NCBI GenBank assembly: GCA_947501265.1
Contig: CANMVY010000007.1
Location: forward strand, 1 to 64,000
Source: Bacteroidota bacterium
GTDB taxonomy: Bacteria > Bacteroidota > Bacteroidia > UBA7662 > CANHCV01
DNA: 64,000 nt
Direction: 5' to 3'
A program made the position numbers and the translations under genes. Below are positions 27,680-37,020 of this stretch, piece by piece; the first letter of the stretch is position 1; every line of letters starts with the position of its first letter. The notes below the pieces were generated by a model. The model was not told where the DNA came from, did not search any database, and saw only the letters and a program-made list of their open reading frames with translations.

Positions 27680-28584
27680 AATTTCACGTTGCTTTGGTAC
27701 TAACTTTCCTATGGAGTTGCCAAAGAACCAACTCACCATTTGAGTTTCCTCCCATTAAAGAACCTGCAAACAACCGCACTTCTCCTGAAAGAATTGATTT
27801 GGGGGAAAAACTATTCTTCGACTCATTGCTCAGCAGCGATTCGAGTATTTCCTGCGGCAGTTGTCACCAACCCTATCATGCCTTCTCTTCTCCCCAACCT
27901 TTAACATCAGGGGTACATGGTTCTCTTGCGAAACGAAATGTTCCTGTTTTAATCAACCTCGCTTGGAGTCCCTATTTCATGTTTGAAGGTGGATTGCCAA
28001 CCTTGGAAAAGGTGAGTCTTTCTCCCATTCAAGATGCGATTGAAATGAATTTACCTTTCCCCGAATTGATCGAGCGATTGAAATCGCACTCCGAATATCC
28101 TTCGTTGTTTAAGAAGGCATACGGTGAAGGACCCACTCCATCTTCCGTTGTACGGGCTTTAGCGGCATACCAAAGAAGCATCCAATCCACCCAAACGCGT
28201 TGGGATCAATTCGTAACCAGTAGGGTGGAACTTTTCAATGATGCCGAGAAAAAAGGTTGGCAATTGTTTATGGGGAAAGCCAAATGCCAATCTTGTCACC
28301 CGCCACCGTTGTTTACCGACTTTCAATTTCATGCTATTTTGCCTTACGATGGTGATGATGGCCGATATCGCATAGATCCTCGTCCAGCCATGAAAGGGGC
28401 ATTCAAAACTCCAACGCTGCGCCAATTGGCTTTTTCTGCTCCCTACTTCCATCGAGGAACTGCTGCTAATTTAGATGAGGTATTAAATGCTTATGCTTCC
28501 ACGCAGAACTCCAATGCAAACGTAAGATTATCCAAAGAAGAAAAAGCGCATCTGGTTGCTTTTTTGTTGACGTTAAGTCGATAA
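27676..28584 (+). CDS. Second MbnH-like di-heme protein, diverged
   Basis: The 302-residue lipoprotein (lipobox FLWSC, Cys15) is a paralogue of the preceding gene with heme sites Cys60-Cys63-His64 (CGSCH) and Cys204-Cys207-His208 (CQSCH). It differs at telling places: the WDGR motif is FEGG (Phe103 replaces the inter-heme Trp), and PYMHDG is PYFHRG (Phe258 replaces Met). It may be an electron carrier or have a different substrate rather than being a second MbnH. ATGA coupling with the first copy suggests joint synthesis. Confidence 0.83.
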   Translation: MKFHVALVLTFLWSCQRTNSPFEFPPIKEPANNRTSPERIDLGEKLFFDSLLSSDSSISCGSCHQPYHAFSSPQPLTSGVHGSLAKRNVPVLINLAWSPYFMFEGGLPTLEKVSLSPIQDAIEMNLPFPELIERLKSHSEYPSLFKKAYGEGPTPSSVVRALAAYQRSIQSTQTRWDQFVTSRVELFNDAEKKGWQLFMGKAKCQSCHPPPLFTDFQFHAILPYDGDDGRYRIDPRPAMKGAFKTPTLRQLAFSAPYFHRGTAANLDEVLNAYASTQNSNANVRLSKEEKAHLVAFLLTLSR

Positions 28585-28624
28585 TTTTCACCTTTGCATC
28601 CGACCTTTTTTGGTAACTTGCATC

Positions 28625-29338
28625 GTGTTTAATAAAGATCAGCTCAAACGCGTTTTTGAACTTCTTCCAGATGAATTTTCTGAAGAACAATTGCTGATAT
28701 TATTGTCGGAGATTGATCAAATTAATCCTCGAATTACCACGGTTCCGTGGCAGTCCATTCAAATTGGAACCCAGGTATGGGCCTCTCAAAATTTATCGGT
28801 CACTCATTTTCAAAATGATGATCCAATTCCTCATATCGAGGACGATGAAACGTGGGAACATTATGGATTATTGGGTAAGCCTGCGTGGTGCTTTTTCAAC
28901 AATGACCCCTCTACAGAAGCCGTTTTTGGGCGACTTTACAATTGGCATGCGGTGGCTGATCCTAGAAAAATTGCTCCTCCAGGATGGATGGTACCATCGG
29001 ATCAAGATTGGGAGGAATTGATTGGTTTTGTAGAGCGTGATTCGCTCTTGGATTCATCCTTTACCGCTCCCCAAGTTGGTTTGAAGTTAAAAGGGAAAAC
29101 CCATTGGAATGAAGGCGGCAACGGAGTTGATGCTTTTGGATTTAATGCGCAACCAGCGGGATATAGGGCAACCATTGGCCCCTTTCGCGACCAAGGTGGT
29201 ACGGCAAACTTTTGGAGCAGTTCAGATAACTCAAGCCAAAATGCGTTCTACCGAACCCTTTACTTTTACTCAGCTAATATTTTCAAGTACAACAATGATA
29301 AATCCAACGGAATAAGCGTCCGTTGCTTAAAAAAATAA
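28625..29338 (+). CDS. FISUMP (Fibrobacter succinogenes major paralogous domain) protein
   Basis: The 237-residue product carries the FISUMP fold from about residue 45: IQIGTQVWASQNLSV, GRLYNWHAVADPRKIAPPGWMVPSD, DAFGFNAQPAGYR, ANFWSSSDNS and the closing GISVRCLKK. Members are usually secreted lipoproteins, yet no signal peptide is visible with the GTG start at 28625 or with a TTG five codons upstream. The N-terminal 45 residues are helical and acidic. The function is unknown. A CACCTTTG at 28589-28596, one base off consensus, may be its promoter. Confidence 0.78.
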   Translation: MFNKDQLKRVFELLPDEFSEEQLLILLSEIDQINPRITTVPWQSIQIGTQVWASQNLSVTHFQNDDPIPHIEDDETWEHYGLLGKPAWCFFNNDPSTEAVFGRLYNWHAVADPRKIAPPGWMVPSDQDWEELIGFVERDSLLDSSFTAPQVGLKLKGKTHWNEGGNGVDAFGFNAQPAGYRATIGPFRDQGGTANFWSSSDNSSQNAFYRTLYFYSANIFKYNNDKSNGISVRCLKK

Positions 29339-29343
29339 AAATC

Positions 29344-30777
29344 ATGTCAGAAGTAAGAAACTTACAGCCCAACGACGTTTGGAATCATTTTGAAGATCTC
29401 AATGCCGTTCCAAGAGCTTCCAAAAAAGAAGAGCAAGTCATTCAATTTATGGTCGACTTTGGAAATGGACTCGGATTGAGCACCTACCGCGATCCCATTG
29501 GCAATGTGATCATCAAAAAGCCGGCAACACCCGGGAAAGAAAAATCGCCAACGGTTATTTTGCAAGCCCACATCGACATGGTGCATCAAAAAAATAACGA
29601 TACCGTTTTCGATTTTGCTACTCAAGGAATTCAAACCTGGGTGGATGGCGATTGGGTTCGCGCAAAAGGAACAACCCTCGGTGCCGATAATGGTCTTGGT
29701 GTTTCCATGATCATGGCCGTGCTCGCAGCCAAGGATATCGCTCATCCCGCATTGGAAGCCTTGTTCACCATCGATGAAGAGACCGGGATGACCGGCGCTA
29801 AAGAGTTGGAACAGGGGATTTTAGAAGGTAAAATTCTATTGAACATCGATACCGAAGAGGACGATGAGTTTACCATTGGTTGCGCTGGAGGAATTGATAC
29901 CACCATTGAATGGAAATACGACCTCGATGCCGAAGGCAATGGAAAAGGCTATCGCCTAACCGTGAAAGGATTGGTGGGCGGACACTCGGGTACCGACATT
30001 CATCTTCAACGTGGAAATGCGAACAAAATCATGGCGCGTTTGCTTCAGCATGCTCCAATTCGTTTGGTTCGCATGGAAGGTGGAAGCCTTCGAAATGCTA
30101 TCCCTCGCGAAGCTGTGGCCGATTTCTATACCGACGAAACTAATTTTTTATCTTTCAAAAAACAATTAGAACGCCTTGTTTCTGAAATCAAAGTAGAGTT
30201 GGCTTCGGTAGATCCAAATTTTGACGTGCATTTGGAAGAAATCAATTTGGCTGGCAAATCCATGTCGCCTCTGCACCAGAAACAATTCATCAATGCTTTG
30301 ATGGCTTCTTTCAATGGAGTATTTCGCATGAGTCCAGATATTGCAGATTTGGTTGAAGCGTCGAACAACGTAGCACGGGTTGAAGTAGGTGAGGGTTCTG
30401 CCCGAGTTCTAACCCTTCAGCGCAGTTCCGTAGAATCGTCCAAAGAAGATGTCGCCAATACCGTTGCCGCCCCATGGCATGTTTTGGGAGCATCGGTAAC
30501 GCACAGTGGAAGCTACCCCGGATGGAAGCCCAACCCGAATTCCACCATCCTTACCGTTATGGTTGATCGATACCGCTCTCTTTTTGGAACCGAACCCAAA
30601 GTTTTAGCTTGCCACGCTGGTTTGGAATGCGGAATTCTTGGGGAACGTTATCCAGGATTGGACATGATTTCATTTGGTCCTACCATCCGTGGAGCCCATT
30701 CTCCCGATGAACGTGCAAGCGTGTCATCGCTTCAGAAGTCCCACTCCTTTTTCTTGAACGTTTTAGCCCAATTGTAA
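29344..30777 (+). CDS. pepD: Aminoacyl-histidine dipeptidase (cytosol non-specific dipeptidase, M20C)
   Basis: The 477-residue zinc peptidase cleaves dipeptides such as Xaa-His. Metal-site motifs are LQAHIDMVHQKN, GADNGLGVSMIM, the catalytic Glu in TIDEETGMTG, NIDTEEDDEF and a late SFGPTIRGAHSPDER. The dimerisation insert starts near VGGHSGTDIHLQRGNANK. The ATG at 29344 gives MSEVRNLQPNDVWNHF. It lies five bases after the FISUMP gene and one base before paaG, so it is transcribed with the paa genes. Confidence 0.94.
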   Translation: MSEVRNLQPNDVWNHFEDLNAVPRASKKEEQVIQFMVDFGNGLGLSTYRDPIGNVIIKKPATPGKEKSPTVILQAHIDMVHQKNNDTVFDFATQGIQTWVDGDWVRAKGTTLGADNGLGVSMIMAVLAAKDIAHPALEALFTIDEETGMTGAKELEQGILEGKILLNIDTEEDDEFTIGCAGGIDTTIEWKYDLDAEGNGKGYRLTVKGLVGGHSGTDIHLQRGNANKIMARLLQHAPIRLVRMEGGSLRNAIPREAVADFYTDETNFLSFKKQLERLVSEIKVELASVDPNFDVHLEEINLAGKSMSPLHQKQFINALMASFNGVFRMSPDIADLVEASNNVARVEVGEGSARVLTLQRSSVESSKEDVANTVAAPWHVLGASVTHSGSYPGWKPNPNSTILTVMVDRYRSLFGTEPKVLACHAGLECGILGERYPGLDMISFGPTIRGAHSPDERASVSSLQKSHSFFLNVLAQL

Positions 30778-30778
30778 C

Positions 30779-31573
30779 ATGAGTAACACCTTCATCAAAG
30801 TTGAAAAAAAGAATGGGGTCATGATCATTTCCCTTAATCGACCCGAGGTGTTGAATTCATTCAATGAATTCATGGCCAAAGAAACTCAACTGGCGTTGGA
30901 TCAGGCAGAACAAGATCCGGAAATTCGAGCTGTTGTATTAACCGGTGAAGGTCGTGGATTTTGTGCCGGTCAGGATTTGCAAGAGGTTCTCTCTTCCGAA
31001 ACGAATCCAACTCCTAAGCCCATACAAAAGATTGTTGAAGAGCATTACAATCCTATTGTTACGAAAATTCGTGAATTAGAAAAGCCTGTAATTGCCGCAG
31101 TGAATGGAGTTGCAGCGGGTGCCGGAGCCAATTTAGCTCTTTGTTGCGATTTCGTTATTGCAGAAGAATCGGTAGCCTTTGTGCAAGCCTTCAGCAAAAT
31201 AGGATTGGTTCCCGATACGGGTGGAACTTGGATTCTTCCCCGTTTGGTTGGAATGGCTCAAGCAACACGAATGATGTTTTTGGGTGATAAAGTTATGGCA
31301 GCTGAGGCCAAAGCCTTAGGAATGATTTATGAAGTTGCAGAAGTTGGAGCTGCCTTGGAAAAAGCCATGATTTTAGCAAGTCAGTTGGCTGTTCAACCTA
31401 CCAAAGCTTTCGGCTATACCAAAAAACTATTGAATCAAGCTTTCGAAAATTCCCTTTCCAAGCAATTGGAAGCCGAAGCCGTTTACCAAGCCAAAGCGGG
31501 ATCTACCGAAGATCATCGCGAAGGAGTTGCGGCATTTTTAGAAAAAAGAAAACCCCATTACCAAGGAAAATGA
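30779..31573 (+). CDS. paaG: 2-(1,2-epoxy-1,2-dihydrophenyl)acetyl-CoA isomerase (PaaG-type crotonase)
   Basis: The 264-residue crotonase-fold enzyme is assigned to PaaG, which turns the ring epoxide into oxepin-CoA in aerobic phenylacetate catabolism. The oxyanion loop and PaaG-type motifs are GRGFCAGQDLQEV, AAVNGVAAGAGANLALCCD and SKIGLVPDTGGTWILPRLVG. The Asp in PDTGG replaces the Glu of hydratases. The assignment over a general enoyl-CoA hydratase rests on these motifs and on paaJ and paaZ directly downstream. The stop overlaps paaJ as ATGA. Confidence 0.88.
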   Translation: MSNTFIKVEKKNGVMIISLNRPEVLNSFNEFMAKETQLALDQAEQDPEIRAVVLTGEGRGFCAGQDLQEVLSSETNPTPKPIQKIVEEHYNPIVTKIRELEKPVIAAVNGVAAGAGANLALCCDFVIAEESVAFVQAFSKIGLVPDTGGTWILPRLVGMAQATRMMFLGDKVMAAEAKALGMIYEVAEVGAALEKAMILASQLAVQPTKAFGYTKKLLNQAFENSLSKQLEAEAVYQAKAGSTEDHREGVAAFLEKRKPHYQGK

Positions 31574-32769
31574 GTTTTATTGTAGATGGAATCCGAACTC
31601 CCATTGGGAATTTCGGTGGGGCTTTGAGCCCCGTTCGCGCCGACGATCTCGGAGCACTTGTCCTAAAAGAATTGATGGCGCGAAATGCCAACCTCGATCC
31701 GGCCTTGGTTGCCGACGTAATCATGGGTTGTGCCAATCAAGCTGGAGAAGATAATCGAAACGTGGCGCGGATGTCGTTGCTCTTGGCCGGTCTTCCTTTT
31801 TCGGTTCCCGGTGAAACGGTGAATCGATTGTGCGCATCAGGAATGAGCGCCGTTGCGGGAGCTCATCGCATGATTTTGGCTGGTGAAGGCGACTTGGTGA
31901 TCGCAGGCGGAGTAGAGCACATGACTCGTTCTCCATGGGTCATTTCAAAAACATCTTCCGCTTTCGGACGTGATGCCCAAATGTTTGATAGCTCTTTCGG
32001 TTGGAGGTTCATCAATCCCAAAATGAAGGAAATGTACGGCGTGGATGCCATGGGTGAAACGGCCGAGAATCTAGCCGATCAATACGGCATCAGCCGCGAA
32101 AGGCAAGACGAATTTGCGTACCATTCTCAAATGAAGGCGACCCAAGCTCGGGAAAACGGATGGTTTTCCGGTGAAATCGTACCCGTAACGATTCCTCAAA
32201 AAAAAGGGGAACCGGTAGTAATTTCCCACGACGAATTCATCAAACCCAAAACCACCATGGAAGGCCTTGCCGGTTTGCGACCTGCTTTCCGGAAAGACGG
32301 TAGTGTAACGGCTGGAAATGCAAGTGGTTTGAACGATGGCGCTGCCGCCTTATTGATCGCTAGTGAAAAAGCCGTTCGAGAACATCATCTGAATCCGTTG
32401 GCTCGCATCGTATCTACCGGAGTAGCCGGAGTAGAACCTCGAATCATGGGAATTGGACCTGTTCCAGCTTCTCAATTGGCGTTGAAACGAGCCGGATTAA
32501 CCTTGGATCAAGTTGAAGTGTTGGAATTCAATGAAGCATTTTCTGCCCAAGTTCTAGCTTGTACCGATGCTTTGGGTTTGGACGCCATTGATCCTCGCAT
32601 CAATGTGAACGGAGGTGCCATCGCACTTGGACATCCACTTGGAATGTCGGGAGCTCGAATCACGCTTACTGCAGCGCGTCAGTTGGCAGCTTCCAATAAA
32701 AAATACGCTTTGGCCACCATGTGCATCGGGGTAGGGCAAGGTTATGCCATCGTTTTAGAAAAAGCATAA
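31570..32769 (+). CDS. paaJ: 3-oxoadipyl-CoA / 3-oxo-5,6-dehydrosuberyl-CoA thiolase
   Basis: The 399-residue thiolase cleaves 3-oxoadipyl-CoA to succinyl-CoA and acetyl-CoA and, in the paa pathway, also the dehydrosuberyl intermediate. The nucleophilic Cys lies in [12 protein letters not shown], the His in [16 protein letters not shown] and the second Cys in [33 protein letters not shown] is typical of PcaF/PaaJ. It is coupled to paaG and four bases upstream of paaZ. Confidence 0.92.
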   Translation: MSFIVDGIRTPIGNFGGALSPVRADDLGALVLKELMARNANLDPALVADVIMGCANQAGEDNRNVARMSLLLAGLPFSVPGETVNRLCASGMSAVAGAHRMILAGEGDLVIAGGVEHMTRSPWVISKTSSAFGRDAQMFDSSFGWRFINPKMKEMYGVDAMGETAENLADQYGISRERQDEFAYHSQMKATQARENGWFSGEIVPVTIPQKKGEPVVISHDEFIKPKTTMEGLAGLRPAFRKDGSVTAGNASGLNDGAAALLIASEKAVREHHLNPLARIVSTGVAGVEPRIMGIGPVPASQLALKRAGLTLDQVEVLEFNEAFSAQVLACTDALGLDAIDPRINVNGGAIALGHPLGMSGARITLTAARQLAASNKKYALATMCIGVGQGYAIVLEKA

Positions 32770-32772
32770 ATC

Positions 32773-34809
32773 ATGAGTGTAGCTTTAAAAAATTACGCCT
32801 GCGGTCAGTGGATTCCAGGAGAAGAAAATCAGCTTTTTCATGCGATTTCGGGTGAAGTAATCGCTACTGCAGGATCTGAAAAAATCAATTTGGGAGAAAT
32901 GATGCAGTACGCTCGTTCGGTTGGCGGACCCGCTTTGCGGAAATTGACCTTCCACGAGCGAGGACGCGCTTTGCGATCGTTGGCCCAACACTTGTTGGCG
33001 AATAAAGATAAATATTACGCGCTCAGTGCTGCAACGGGAGCTACAAAAGTAGATTCTTGGGTGGACATCGAAGGGGGAATTGGGAATTTGTTTTCCTATG
33101 CTTCTTTGCGACGCCAATTTCCGGATAAGCCGTATGCTTACGATGGAGATTTTGTGAGTCTTTCCAAGGGAGGAACTTTCGGGGGGCACCATTTGTTGGT
33201 TCCTAAAGAAGGAGTGGCCATTCACATCAACGCTTTCAATTTTCCTGTTTGGGGTATGTTGGAGAAAATTGCGGTGAATTTGTTAGCTGGGGTTCCAGCG
33301 ATTGTAAAGCCAGCAACGATTACCAGTTATTTAACGGAATTGGTTTTTCAAGACATCATTCATTCTGGTATTTTTCCTGAGGGTTCGTTGCAATTGGTTT
33401 GCGGAAGTGCGCGGGGAATTTTGGATCACGTTACTTCTCAAGACGTTGTCACCTTTACGGGAAGTGCAGAAACCGGAAAAATGTTGAAGAAACATTCACG
33501 CATCATTGATGAGGCAGTGCCCTTCAACATGGAGGCCGACTCGTTGAATTGCTGTGTTTTAGGTCCGGACGTTTCACCCGATATGCCTGAATTCGACATC
33601 TTTGTGAAAGAAGTGTTGAGGGAAATGACGACCAAGGCCGGCCAAAAGTGTACGGCTGTTCGACGAATCATGGTGCCGGCCCATCGTTTGGAAGAGGTTA
33701 AAGATTCGCTTACGTCGAAGTTAGCCAAAACAGTGGTGGGCGATCCTTCCGTAGAAGGCGTTCGAATGGGCGCTTTGGCTGGGAAGGAACAAGTGAAAGA
33801 AGTTTTAGAAAAGGTGGAAGCCTTATCTTCGGAACAATCCTTGGTTTTCGGATCGTTGGATCGTTTTGAAGTGGTTGGTGCTGATCAACATACCGGTGCC
33901 TTTTTGCCTCCGATGTTGTTCGTGAACGACGCACCGAAAACCAAAATCCTTTGCCACGAGCTGGAGGCTTTCGGTCCGGTTGCCACGCTAATGCCCTACG
34001 CTGATTTGGCCGAGGCGGCAGAGTTAGCGAAGATGGGTAAAGGAAGTTTGGTGTGCAGTATGGTTACTGCCAACGACGATATGGCCTTGGATTTCACTTT
34101 GGCTGTTGGTGCGTATCACGGTCGAGTTTTGATCTTAAATGCAAGTTGTGCCAAAGAAAGTACGGGCCACGGTTCGCCCATGCCCATGTTGGTTCACGGA
34201 GGGCCCGGAAGGGCAGGAGGTGGAGAGGAAATGGGAGGACTTCGTGGTGTGAAACACTATTTGCACCGATTGGCCATTCAGGGGTCGCCCACAACATTGA
34301 CCAAGTTAACAGGAGTTTATCAGCCTGGAGGTCACCAATTTGAAGGGGAGAAACATTTGTTTCGAAAACATTTCGAGGAGATGGAAATTGGGGAGACGGT
34401 GTTTACCCACAAACGAACCATCACCGAGTCGGACATCGTTACCTTTGCCAATGTTAGCTGGGATCATTTCTACGCCCATACCGATGAAACTGCTTTGGAA
34501 GGTACCTTGTTCACGCAGCGGGTTGCCCACGGATATTTCATTCTCTCGGCCGCTGCGGGCTTGTTCGTTGACCCTGGAAAGGGACCGGTTTTGCTCAATT
34601 ACGGCTTGGATGATTTCCGATTCACGAAACCTGTTTATGCAGGAACGACCATTTGGGTAAAGTTGACGGTTAAGGAAAAAATCGAACAAGAAACCAAAGG
34701 GGAGAACGATGTTCCCAAAGGAATCGTGAAGTTTCGTGTAGAAGTTTTCGATCAAACCAACGAAACCCTTGCTGTTGGTACCATTTTAACCATGGTAAAG
34801 AAACGTTGA
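32773..34809 (+). CDS. paaZ: Bifunctional oxepin-CoA hydrolase / semialdehyde dehydrogenase PaaZ
   Basis: The 678-residue fusion enzyme opens the oxepin-CoA ring and oxidises the resulting aldehyde. An aldehyde dehydrogenase domain covers about 1-520, with FTGSAETG and the catalytic Cys in TTKAGQKCTAVRR. A MaoC-like hydratase domain covers about 535-678, with the Asp-His pair in VSWDHFYAHTDETA. Length and domain order match known PaaZ. The ring epoxidase paaABCDE and ligase paaK are not in the window. The gene ends the plus-strand run that began at 24404. Confidence 0.94.
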   Translation: MSVALKNYACGQWIPGEENQLFHAISGEVIATAGSEKINLGEMMQYARSVGGPALRKLTFHERGRALRSLAQHLLANKDKYYALSAATGATKVDSWVDIEGGIGNLFSYASLRRQFPDKPYAYDGDFVSLSKGGTFGGHHLLVPKEGVAIHINAFNFPVWGMLEKIAVNLLAGVPAIVKPATITSYLTELVFQDIIHSGIFPEGSLQLVCGSARGILDHVTSQDVVTFTGSAETGKMLKKHSRIIDEAVPFNMEADSLNCCVLGPDVSPDMPEFDIFVKEVLREMTTKAGQKCTAVRRIMVPAHRLEEVKDSLTSKLAKTVVGDPSVEGVRMGALAGKEQVKEVLEKVEALSSEQSLVFGSLDRFEVVGADQHTGAFLPPMLFVNDAPKTKILCHELEAFGPVATLMPYADLAEAAELAKMGKGSLVCSMVTANDDMALDFTLAVGAYHGRVLILNASCAKESTGHGSPMPMLVHGGPGRAGGGEEMGGLRGVKHYLHRLAIQGSPTTLTKLTGVYQPGGHQFEGEKHLFRKHFEEMEIGETVFTHKRTITESDIVTFANVSWDHFYAHTDETALEGTLFTQRVAHGYFILSAAAGLFVDPGKGPVLLNYGLDDFRFTKPVYAGTTIWVKLTVKEKIEQETKGENDVPKGIVKFRVEVFDQTNETLAVGTILTMVKKR

Positions 34810-34822
34810 AGCAATAAATTAA

Positions 34823-34854
34823 TTTGCCCATCCTCTAGGAGGGCCTTAACTTTG
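34823..34854 (+). promoter_or_regulatory. Promoter of the phosphate transporter gene
   Basis: TTTG (34823-34826), 20 nt, then TAACTTTG (34847-34854): both elements are perfect at ideal spacing. The ATG is 11 nt after the box. The spacer contains a short inverted repeat (CCTC 34832-34835, GAGG 34839-34842) that could be an operator, but it is too short to be sure. Confidence 0.72.
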
Positions 34855-34865
34855 AAAAAAAAACT

Positions 34866-36266
34866 ATGTTCGGTTTAGAGTCAGGAATCCTTATTTTATT
34901 TATCGTTTGCATTGTTGCGATTTTTTTGTTTGAATTTATCAATGGATTTCACGACACGGCCAATGCCGTAGCCACCGTTATTTATACGCACACCCTAAAG
35001 CCTCAATATGCGGTAATCTTATCAGGTGCGTTGAACTTTTTGGGCGTTATGCTCGGCGGGGTAGGGGTAGCGATGGGAATTGTGGAGCTCATGCCCATTG
35101 ATGTGGTTGCCAGCCAAGATATTGGAGTTTCAGTTTCATTGATTCTTGCTGTGCTGATCTCTGCCATTGTTTGGAATTTAGGTACATGGTATTACGGAAT
35201 TCCCTGTTCCTCTTCCCATACCCTTATTGGTTCCATTGTTGGTGGAATATTGGCTTTTTCACTGGATTTATCGGGAAATAGTTTTTTGGTACCTTGGAAA
35301 AAAGCGGAAGAAATAGGGTTTTCATTATTGATTTCTCCATTAATAGGATTTTCAATGGCATTTCTTTTGATGCTTTTATTGAAAAGGATTTTTAGAAAAA
35401 GATCGGATATCTTTCACAAACCTGATCCCATTTCTCCTCCACCTTTTTGGATACGTTTGATTTTGATTTTGACCTGTTCCGGGGTATCGTACGCACACGG
35501 TTCAAACGACGGACAAAAAGGAGTTGGTTTAACTCTTTTAGCGTTGATCTGTTTTGCTCCGGGTTACTTCGCTTTGAATGATTCACTGAAAATAAATGAT
35601 TTGGCTATTCCAATTCAAACCATCGAAACAACGCTATCAAAAATTGATGAGAAAAAACTGCCTTCTGCCTCTTGGGAAAGTTTTTCATCAAGTAAGTTTG
35701 CTGCCAAGGAATTACAGAGGATTGTTCACATGGATGTGCGAAAGCAAGATGCTAAATTGAAATCTTACACGAGAACACAAATTACAAAACTCAATAAATC
35801 TCTAAAAACGCTTACCCAATCATATCCAAAGGTTTTGCCACCAAATGAAATAGTTTTGTTGAAGGAACAATCCAATGTGATGAAACCATATGTTGAATAC
35901 GCACCTAAATGGGTTATTCTGATGATTTCCCTTGCCTTGGGAATTGGTACCATGATCGGTTGGAAGCGCATCGTTGTAACCATCGGTTCGAAGATTGGGA
36001 AAGATCATTTGACCTATGCTCAAGGAGCTTCTTCGGAACTCATCGCAGCTTCTACCATTGGAATTTCAACCCTATTCAAACTTCCCGTTTCAACCACCCA
36101 TATTTTGTCTTCTGGTGTGGCAGGTACCATGGTGGCCGATAAAGGATTGAAAAACCTTCAAAAGAAAACACTGAAAAACATCGCTTTGGCTTGGGTGTTA
36201 ACCTTGCCCGTTTGCGTCGCTCTGTCTTTCGGATTGTTCTATTTTCTGAAAATGCTATTTGTTTAA
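34866..36266 (+). CDS. PiT-family inorganic phosphate transporter
   Basis: The 466-residue inner-membrane protein imports phosphate, usually with H+ or Na+. Both inverted PiT signatures are present: GFHDTANAVATVI near the N-terminus and HGSNDGQKGVGLTLL after residue 210. About five membrane segments precede, and four follow, a soluble insert (about 240-345). A terminator follows and it has its own promoter. No PhoU-like gene lies beside it. Confidence 0.93.
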   Translation: MFGLESGILILFIVCIVAIFLFEFINGFHDTANAVATVIYTHTLKPQYAVILSGALNFLGVMLGGVGVAMGIVELMPIDVVASQDIGVSVSLILAVLISAIVWNLGTWYYGIPCSSSHTLIGSIVGGILAFSLDLSGNSFLVPWKKAEEIGFSLLISPLIGFSMAFLLMLLLKRIFRKRSDIFHKPDPISPPPFWIRLILILTCSGVSYAHGSNDGQKGVGLTLLALICFAPGYFALNDSLKINDLAIPIQTIETTLSKIDEKKLPSASWESFSSSKFAAKELQRIVHMDVRKQDAKLKSYTRTQITKLNKSLKTLTQSYPKVLPPNEIVLLKEQSNVMKPYVEYAPKWVILMISLALGIGTMIGWKRIVVTIGSKIGKDHLTYAQGASSELIAASTIGISTLFKLPVSTTHILSSGVAGTMVADKGLKNLQKKTLKNIALAWVLTLPVCVALSFGLFYFLKMLFV

Positions 36267-36291
36267 AACACCTTGAATCTTTCCTTTTTTT

Positions 36292-36317
36292 AAGCCCGAA
36301 TTCTCGGGCTTTTTTTT
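36292..36317 (+). terminator. Rho-independent terminator after the phosphate transporter gene
   Basis: AAGCCCGA (36292-36299) pairs with TCGGGCTT (36304-36311) around a four-base loop, with a T run to 36317. A run of T also precedes the stem, so the T tract complement is A-rich only on one side. The next promoter box begins in the T run. Confidence 0.9.
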
Positions 36318-36324
36318 ACTTTTG
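36317..36324 (+). promoter_or_regulatory. -7 box of the transaldolase-like gene, overlapping the terminator
   Basis: TACTTTTG is a perfect TAnnTTTG that starts in the last T of the terminator run, 15 nt before the ATG at 36340. No TTTG is found at the -33 distance. Confidence 0.5.
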
Positions 36325-36339
36325 TAGAAACAAATTCCT

Positions 36340-36996
36340 ATGAAATTTTTTATCGATACGGCCAATTTGCAACAGATTGCCGAAGCTCAAGCCATGGGCA
36401 TTTTGGATGGTGTAACCACCAATCCAACCTTGATGGCCAAAGAAGGTATTTCCGGTGCCGATAACATCATGAACCATTACAAAGCCATCTGTCATATTGT
36501 GGATGGAGATGTAAGCGCCGAAGTGATGGCCGTTGACTACGAAGGCATGATGCGTGAAGGTGAAATCTACGCAGCTCTCGATCCAAAAATTGTGGTGAAA
36601 GTTCCCATGACCGCCGACGGTGTGCGTGCCATCGCTTCTTTCTCCAAAATGGGAATCAAAACCAATTGCACGCTGGTTTTTTCTGCTGGACAAGCGATCT
36701 TGGCGGCCAAAGCTGGTGCTACTTATGTTTCTCCTTTCATTGGCCGCCTCGACGATATTTCCTTCGATGGAATGGAACTCATCGATCAAATTGTGAGCAT
36801 TTACAACATGCAAGGCTACGCCACTCAAGTTCTCGCAGCATCCGTACGTAACCCCTTGCACATCGTAAAATGCGCCGAAGCCGGAGCCGATGTAATAACT
36901 TGCCCGCTTTCCGCCATGACCGGTTTATTGCATCATCCATTAACCGATAAAGGCCTTGCCCAATTCATCATCGATGCCGCAAAAATGAAAGGATAA
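36340..36996 (+). CDS. Transaldolase / fructose-6-phosphate aldolase (TalC/FSA family)
   Basis: The 218-residue class I aldolase belongs to the short transaldolase family of the pentose phosphate pathway. MKFFIDTANLQQIAEA and DGVTTNPTLMAKEG are the N-terminal signature, and the Schiff-base lysine lies in KIVVKVPMTADG. The C-terminal GADVITCPLSAMTGLLHHPLTDKGLAQF is typical of this group. Whether it acts as transaldolase or F6P aldolase cannot be told from motifs alone. It has its own -7 box and terminator. Confidence 0.92.
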   Translation: MKFFIDTANLQQIAEAQAMGILDGVTTNPTLMAKEGISGADNIMNHYKAICHIVDGDVSAEVMAVDYEGMMREGEIYAALDPKIVVKVPMTADGVRAIASFSKMGIKTNCTLVFSAGQAILAAKAGATYVSPFIGRLDDISFDGMELIDQIVSIYNMQGYATQVLAASVRNPLHIVKCAEAGADVITCPLSAMTGLLHHPLTDKGLAQFIIDAAKMKG

Positions 36997-37020
36997 AGTC
37001 CTCCAAATTTTCATTCAAAT

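Noticed and set aside
34832-34842. Short inverted repeat between the -33 and -7 elements of the phosphate transporter promoter as a regulator binding site
   Set aside because: A four-base stem is too short to separate from chance without comparison to related promoters; kept only as a note.
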